Source: Bacillota bacterium (GTDB lineage: Bacteria > Bacillota > Clostridia > Clostridiales > Clostridiaceae). Taken from it: 9,799 bases of DNA. The stretch is taken from contig JAEZAL010000223.1 of assembly GCA_023427705.1 (NCBI GenBank), forward strand, positions 1 through 9,799, written 5' to 3'. Positions 6,458-9,799 of the stretch are shown in pieces (within the stretch, counting starts at the first letter, position 1; every line of letters starts with the position of its first letter). The position numbers were made by a program, and so were the translations under genes. Below the pieces are notes generated by a model. That model saw only the letters and a program-made list of their open reading frames with translations. It ran no database searches and was not told the DNA's origin.

Positions 6458-8218
6458 TTTAAAACCTTCTTTAGAGAATTGGATATAAATGGATATGAGT
6501 TCAAAAAATCATACTATGCTGTTGATCCATATGCTTTAGCAGTAGGAGTGAATGGAAGAAAAGGATGTCTTATAGATTTAAGCAAAGAAGATACTATGCC
6601 AGAAGGATGGTTACTTGATAATAGACCAGAATTATTAAGAAAAGAAGATAGTATAATTTATGAATTGCATATAAGAGATTTTACTATAAGTGAAGATAGT
6701 GGAATAGATAAAAAATTAAGGGGAAAATATTTAGGTCTAGTAAAAGAAGGAACAGCTTTAATAGATAAGAAAAGGAATATTGCTGCAAAAACTGGAATAG
6801 ACCATATAAAAGATTTAGGAATAACTCATATTCATCTTTTACCTATTTTTGATTTTGGCTCTGTAGATGAAAGAAAAGCAAATAAAAAAGAAAATAGAAG
6901 TTGGGGATATGACCCTAAGAACTACAATGTTCCAGAAGGAACTTATTCTTCAGATCCTTATTGTCCAATTTCTAGGATAGTAGAAGTTAGAAGTATGGTT
7001 AAATCACTTCATCAAAATAATATTCGAGTTATTATGGATGTTGTTTATAATCATATGCAAGAAACCTCCAATTTAGATAAACTGGTACCTGGATATTATT
7101 TTAGATCTAATTATAGAGGTAGATATACTAATGGATCAGGTTGTGGAAACGAACTTGCAACAGAAAGACCTATGGTAAGAAAATATATAATTGATTCAAT
7201 AAAACATTGGATTGATCATTACAATATTGATGGATTTAGATTTGATCTTATGGGACTAATTGATGTTGAAACAATAAAGGAAGTTGTTGAAACCGTAAAT
7301 ACAGTAAATGATAATATTTTAATTTATGGAGAACCATGGAAAGGTGGGGAATCTCCATTAACTAATGGAATAAGCAAGGGTATGCAAAGAGGGCAAGATT
7401 TTTCAGTATTTAATGACACATATAGAAATTTTATAAGAGGAAATAACTCTCCATCTAATGGCTTTGTTAATGGTAATCAGCATGATGGACCAACGGCTTG
7501 GAGCATAATAGAAGGTCTAAAAGGGTCTACTAATACACTTTCATTTAAGCCAGTTGAAAGTATAAATTATGTAGATGCGCATGATAACTATACTCTTTGG
7601 GATCAAATAGAAAAAAGTCTAAATCCAATGATTAAAGCTAATGAATATAGAATTATTGAAGAAGTAGATGTATTTGATAACCAGCTAGTAAGAAGAAATA
7701 TTCTAGCACTTTCTATTATTTTGTTATCTCAAGGTATACCTTTCATTCAAGCAGGATCAGAAATTTTAAGAACTAAATATGGAGATCATAATAGTTATAA
7801 AAGCCCTGATAATATAAATGCAATTTCTTGGAATGATAAAGTTAAATACTATGAAGTGTTCAATTATGTGAAAATGTTAATTAAAATAAGAAAGAAATTT
7901 AAAGCATTTAGATTTGAAAGTAAAGAAGATATTGATAAAATTAATATTAATTTTTTAAATGGAGATGAAAAAGTTGGAGTAATTAAGTGGCACTATAAAG
8001 ATTATGATGCTATAGGTGGAGCTAAAGAAATAATTGTAATATTTAATGCTACAGCCATAGATAATTATGATATTAACAAATATATTACAAATACTATAAG
8101 TAATGAATGGTCATTACTTGCAATAAATGAAATAATTAATGACCAAGGTATTGCTAAAGTGAAAAAAAATGAATTACCTACTTTAAAATCTTATTCAACA
8201 CTAATTATGTATTCATAA
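6455..8218 (+). CDS. pulA: Pullulanase C-terminal fragment with complete GH13 catalytic domain
   Basis: 587 residues. All GH13 landmarks of type I pullulanase are present (positions in this fragment): the SWGYDPKNYNVPEG signature (149-162), region I DVVYNH (195-200), region II GFRFD with the nucleophile Asp264, region III GEPW with acid/base Glu293, and region IV VDAHDN with transition-state Asp377. The N-terminal edge retains only the second half of CBM48 (SYYAVDPYALAVGVNG). It hydrolyses alpha-1,6 linkages of pullulan, glycogen or limit dextrins if made and folded. The frame ends in tandem TAA TAA and a strong terminator follows. Whether the fragment is translated depends on the weak internal start or on amber suppression. 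Confidence 0.8.
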   Translation: MFKTFFRELDINGYEFKKSYYAVDPYALAVGVNGRKGCLIDLSKEDTMPEGWLLDNRPELLRKEDSIIYELHIRDFTISEDSGIDKKLRGKYLGLVKEGTALIDKKRNIAAKTGIDHIKDLGITHIHLLPIFDFGSVDERKANKKENRSWGYDPKNYNVPEGTYSSDPYCPISRIVEVRSMVKSLHQNNIRVIMDVVYNHMQETSNLDKLVPGYYFRSNYRGRYTNGSGCGNELATERPMVRKYIIDSIKHWIDHYNIDGFRFDLMGLIDVETIKEVVETVNTVNDNILIYGEPWKGGESPLTNGISKGMQRGQDFSVFNDTYRNFIRGNNSPSNGFVNGNQHDGPTAWSIIEGLKGSTNTLSFKPVESINYVDAHDNYTLWDQIEKSLNPMIKANEYRIIEEVDVFDNQLVRRNILALSIILLSQGIPFIQAGSEILRTKYGDHNSYKSPDNINAISWNDKVKYYEVFNYVKMLIKIRKKFKAFRFESKEDIDKININFLNGDEKVGVIKWHYKDYDAIGGAKEIIVIFNATAIDNYDINKYITNTISNEWSLLAINEIINDQGIAKVKKNELPTLKSYSTLIMYS

Positions 8219-8271
8219 TAAAAAAGAATAATAATTTACAAAAGGCAGAGATAACTTAACTATATTAATAT

Positions 8272-8320
8272 AGGTATAGGATACTTAGTGTAATAACTAA
8301 TAAATCCTATACCTTTTTTA
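8272..8320 (+). terminator. Rho-independent terminator after pullulanase
   Basis: Arms AGGTATAGGAT (8272-8282) and ATCCTATACCT (8304-8314) pair perfectly over 11 bp. A second small stem, TTAGT/ACTAA (8285-8289/8296-8300), forms inside the loop, and TTTTTTA follows. On the minus strand the trailing sequence is poor in T, so it serves the convergent thiT gene less well. Confidence 0.85.
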
Positions 8321-8328
8321 TAAATACT

Positions 8329-8970
8329 TTAATTATAGCATTTAGTTCTATTTACTAGCTTTGTAATTGGAACTAATGCCATAATTACTAAAATAACTAA
8401 TAAATTACCAAGTACAACTGAACCATTAATAATAAATGAATATAAAGCTGGAGACCATCCTTTAGGAGCAAATTCACCAAAGAATACTACACCAGATATA
8501 AAATGGAATATAAATTTTACAAACATTCCAAATATCGCACCTATTAATGATTTGTTCTTAAAGAAGCCTGCTAGACCAACTGCCATAAATGGAAGAGGGT
8601 AGTCAAATAAAACTTGGATTGGATGTATTATATATGGACTTATAATTAAATATATAATTCCAAATAAGAAACCAGTAAGCATTCCTATTTCTGGGCCATA
8701 TATAAAGGCTATTACTAAAATTGGAACCATACTACCAAGATTTATACTACCTGCACCATAAGGTAAATCTATAAGTTTAATAAAATGTAATATTGTAGCT
8801 AATGCTAAAGCAATACCTATTCTTGTCATTGTTTTAGCTTCTAATTTTATTCTTTTGAATCTAATAAGAGCTAAGATTATAAGAACAAGACCTATAAGCG
8901 TTGCAAAAGTTAATGGGTTTATAAAAATTTCAGTAAATCCATTTTTTATTGTATTTATAAAATTATCCAT
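8329..8970 (-). CDS. thiT: Thiamine ECF transporter substrate-binding membrane subunit ThiT
   Basis: 213 residues, strongly hydrophobic, with about six core membrane segments. Family signatures are GSINLGSMVPI (74-84), GPEIGMLTGFLFGIIY (92-107), HPIQVLFDYPLPF (116-128), the FISGVVFFGEFAP loop and SPALYSFIINGSVV near the C-terminus; ThiT binds thiamine through conserved aromatic and polar residues in these last regions. ThiT passes thiamine to the shared ECF module (EcfA, EcfA', EcfT), which is not in this window. The protein is longer than the roughly 190 residues usual for ThiT because of an extra N-terminal hydrophobic segment (about 17-37). AGGAGGT stands 7 nt before the ATG. The TPP riboswitch immediately upstream confirms the thiamine role. 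Confidence 0.92.
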   Translation of the reverse strand: MDNFINTIKNGFTEIFINPLTFATLIGLVLIILALIRFKRIKLEAKTMTRIGIALALATILHFIKLIDLPYGAGSINLGSMVPILVIAFIYGPEIGMLTGFLFGIIYLIISPYIIHPIQVLFDYPLPFMAVGLAGFFKNKSLIGAIFGMFVKFIFHFISGVVFFGEFAPKGWSPALYSFIINGSVVLGNLLVILVIMALVPITKLVNRTKCYN

Positions 8971-8977
8971 AAAAATA

Positions 8978-9001
8978 ACCTCCTATAGAGTGCTAAGAGG
9001 T
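8978..9001 (-). promoter_or_regulatory. Shine-Dalgarno sequestering hairpin of the TPP riboswitch
   Basis: On the minus strand ACCTCTT (9001-8995) can pair with AGGAGGT (8984-8978), the thiT ribosome-binding site, over 7 bp including one G-U pair with a 10-nt loop. Closing this hairpin would hide the ribosome-binding site. Confidence 0.65.
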
Positions 9002-9038
9002 ACATTAGTTAATAATAAAAATTATTAATATATCTCAC

Positions 9039-9124
9039 TGCTTTCCTACGCTGGTATTATCCAGATCAGGTAAATAGGGTTAATGAAAAAAATCATTTCT
9101 CAGCACAAAGGCACCCCTAGCACT
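9039..9124 (-). ncRNA. TPP riboswitch (THI element) aptamer
   Basis: The minus strand carries the THI-box hallmarks in order: GGGGTGCC (9117-9110), GCTGAGA, a short variable hairpin arm, ACCC, and then the nearly invariant ACCTGATCTGGATAATACC and AGCGTAGG, ending AAAGCA. TGCT near 9122 and AGCA near 9039 close P1. The aptamer binds thiamine pyrophosphate and lies 70 bp before thiT. No terminator hairpin follows, so control is probably at translation. Confidence 0.96.
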
Positions 9125-9136
9125 TTTTTATGTTTA

Positions 9137-9165
9137 ATTTTATATAACTTGTACTATAAAGTCAA
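9137..9165 (-). promoter_or_regulatory. Sigma-A promoter of the riboswitch-thiT unit
   Basis: On the minus strand -35 TTGACT (9160-9165) and -10 TAAAAT (9137-9142) have a 17-bp spacer. Transcription should begin near 9130, a few bases before the aptamer, so thiT is transcribed independently of the upstream kinase-like gene. Confidence 0.8.
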
Positions 9166-9189
9166 TAAAAATTATGTATTTTAATGGAG

Positions 9190-9209
9190 GGAGCTGATTA
9201 ATCAGCTCC
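9190..9209 (-). terminator. Palindromic hairpin directly after the kinase-like gene, probable terminator
   Basis: GGAGCTGATT (9190-9199) and AATCAGCTCC (9200-9209) form a perfect 20-bp palindrome that starts at the base after the stop codon. As RNA it would fold with about 8 bp and a 4-nt loop. The following minus-strand sequence (CTCCATTAAAAT) has only a poor T-run, so it may stall polymerase weakly or mainly protect the 3' end. Confidence 0.5.
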
Positions 9210-9779
9210 TTATCCATATCTATGAATTCTTTTTATTCTTGGTTTTGCAAGATATTCATAAGATGACTTCCAATAAGGCAAAAGAGTAGGATTATAATCT
9301 AAAACATCTTTTAAAAACTTATCAAAAACATGATATTTCACTAGTATTTTTATAATATCCTTAGGATATGGAGTAACCTTAACATAAGGCTTTCTTGGAT
9401 CTATAACTTTTATTTTACCTTTAGAATTTACAAATATATGAGCATTTCTAAAATTAAGTCTTTTAAATTTAAGTCGTTTTAAATCTTCTATTAAATCTAT
9501 AATTTCTTTAGATAATTCTTTAGGTAAACCATGTTTAGATATATATTCCATAAGGTTTACTCCACCAACATATTCTCTTATCAATATGTTACTAAACCTC
9601 ACTATAACTTTTGGGAAAAAAGGACTATCATTTGTTTTCTTTAATATTTCTTCTTCATCCTTAGCATTTTTAATATTTTTAAAGACTTTTAGAGCATAAC
9701 CTTCTGGTGTTAAATAAACTGAACCTTCAGCTCCAGATCCTAAAAGTTTAAAATCTTTTACTTCTAGTAAATAATTCAT
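9210..9779 (-). CDS. Small protein-kinase-fold protein, probable pseudokinase
   Basis: 189 residues from the ATG at 9779. A GTG at 9788 is in frame but lies inside the AGGTGG ribosome-binding site, which stands 5 nt before that ATG, so the ATG is preferred. Kinase N-lobe marks are the glycine-rich loop LGSGAEGSVY (13-22), ALKVF with the ATP-binding Lys31, acidic DEEE (41-44) as the likely alpha-C glutamate, and the hinge IREYVGG (67-73). The catalytic loop reads RLNFRNAHIFVN (107-118) and the metal-binding segment VIDPRKP (125-131), with Asp127 in the DFG position. By spacing from Asp127, the catalytic Asp is replaced by Asn109 and the metal-binding Asn by His114. At 189 residues it is much shorter than a full kinase, resembling compact RIO or lipopolysaccharide-kinase-like proteins. 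Substrate and role are unknown. Confidence 0.7.
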   Translation of the reverse strand: MNYLLEVKDFKLLGSGAEGSVYLTPEGYALKVFKNIKNAKDEEEILKKTNDSPFFPKVIVRFSNILIREYVGGVNLMEYISKHGLPKELSKEIIDLIEDLKRLKFKRLNFRNAHIFVNSKGKIKVIDPRKPYVKVTPYPKDIIKILVKYHVFDKFLKDVLDYNPTLLPYWKSSYEYLAKPRIKRIHRYG

Positions 9780-9799
9780 ATTGTCCACCTAAATATTAC

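Larger units (their letters stand above)
5372..8218 (+). pseudogene. pulA: Type I pullulanase gene interrupted by an in-frame amber codon
   Basis: The two open frames 5372-6391 and 6455-8218 are in the same phase, and the bases between them encode DYDSGTFFCDINRKENEGKFY without another stop. Read through the TAG at 6389-6391, the product is 948 codons: N-terminal beta module (1-100), CBM41 (about 104-200), linking domain (201-290), CBM48 (about 295-390), GH13 catalytic domain (about 425-845) and a C-terminal beta domain. No signal peptide is seen, so the enzyme would act in the cytoplasm on alpha-1,6 branches of glycogen or imported maltodextrins. The stop falls in the middle of CBM48. Nothing else in the gene looks decayed, which suggests a very recent mutation, a sequencing error or suppression. 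Confidence 0.85.

Noticed and set aside
5372..8218. Two separately evolved genes instead of one split pullulanase
   Set aside because: Same frame, no frameshift, and the CBM48 domain continues across the TAG.
9009..9028. A/T-only hairpin between the TPP aptamer and thiT as a terminator
   Set aside because: The 8-bp stem has no G-C pair and no T-run follows it; translational control explains the platform better.
9786..9788. GTG as start of the kinase-like gene
   Set aside because: It overlaps the AGGTGG ribosome-binding site, which is correctly spaced for the ATG at 9779.

Overview
The base composition is very A+T-rich, coding is dense, ribosome-binding sites are GGAGG-type, and there is an LPxTG wall-anchored surface protein, a ThiT-type thiamine ECF component and an intracellular-type pullulanase. 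Together these point to a low-GC Firmicute, most likely Clostridium sensu stricto (cluster I). I cannot fix the species from the sequence alone.

Layout. (1) 1-2241, + strand: the 3' part of a large cell-wall-anchored surface protein with five cadherin/Ig-like modules, a Big_2-like module, a low-complexity stalk and an LPATG sorting signal; its start lies left of the window. (2) 2276-2319: a hairpin terminator between two convergent genes. (3) 2350-4446, - strand: a secreted GHL10 (DUF187) family glycoside hydrolase with an Fn3-like and a helical C-terminal module. It has a good sigma-A promoter, and a near-perfect 19-bp inverted repeat lies across its -10 and start region, which suggests repression or a 5' mRNA hairpin. 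(4) 4447-5371: a 0.9-kb gene-poor stretch whose right end holds the decayed C-terminus of a CPA1-type Na+/H+ antiporter, with its old terminator still present. (5) 5372-8218, + strand: a type I pullulanase (CBM41, CBM48, GH13) interrupted by one in-frame amber codon at 6389-6391. All GH13 catalytic residues lie intact downstream of the stop, and a plausible ribosome-binding site stands before an in-frame ATG at 6455. (6) 8272-8320: a strong terminator. (7) 8329-9165, - strand: thiT preceded by a TPP riboswitch whose expression platform can be read as a translational switch, and by a good promoter. (8) 9210-9779, - strand: a small protein-kinase-fold protein that seems to lack the catalytic aspartate.

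The genes do not form one pathway. Two (the surface protein and the GHL10 enzyme) act at the cell envelope, pullulanase degrades alpha-glucans in the cytoplasm, and thiT imports thiamine under TPP control. Each gene appears to be its own transcription unit. The region shows decay (antiporter remnant, nonsense codon in pullulanase), but I see no mobile element, CRISPR array, tRNA or rRNA. The most informative signals are the amber codon, the operator-like palindrome at the GHL10 promoter and the TPP expression platform.
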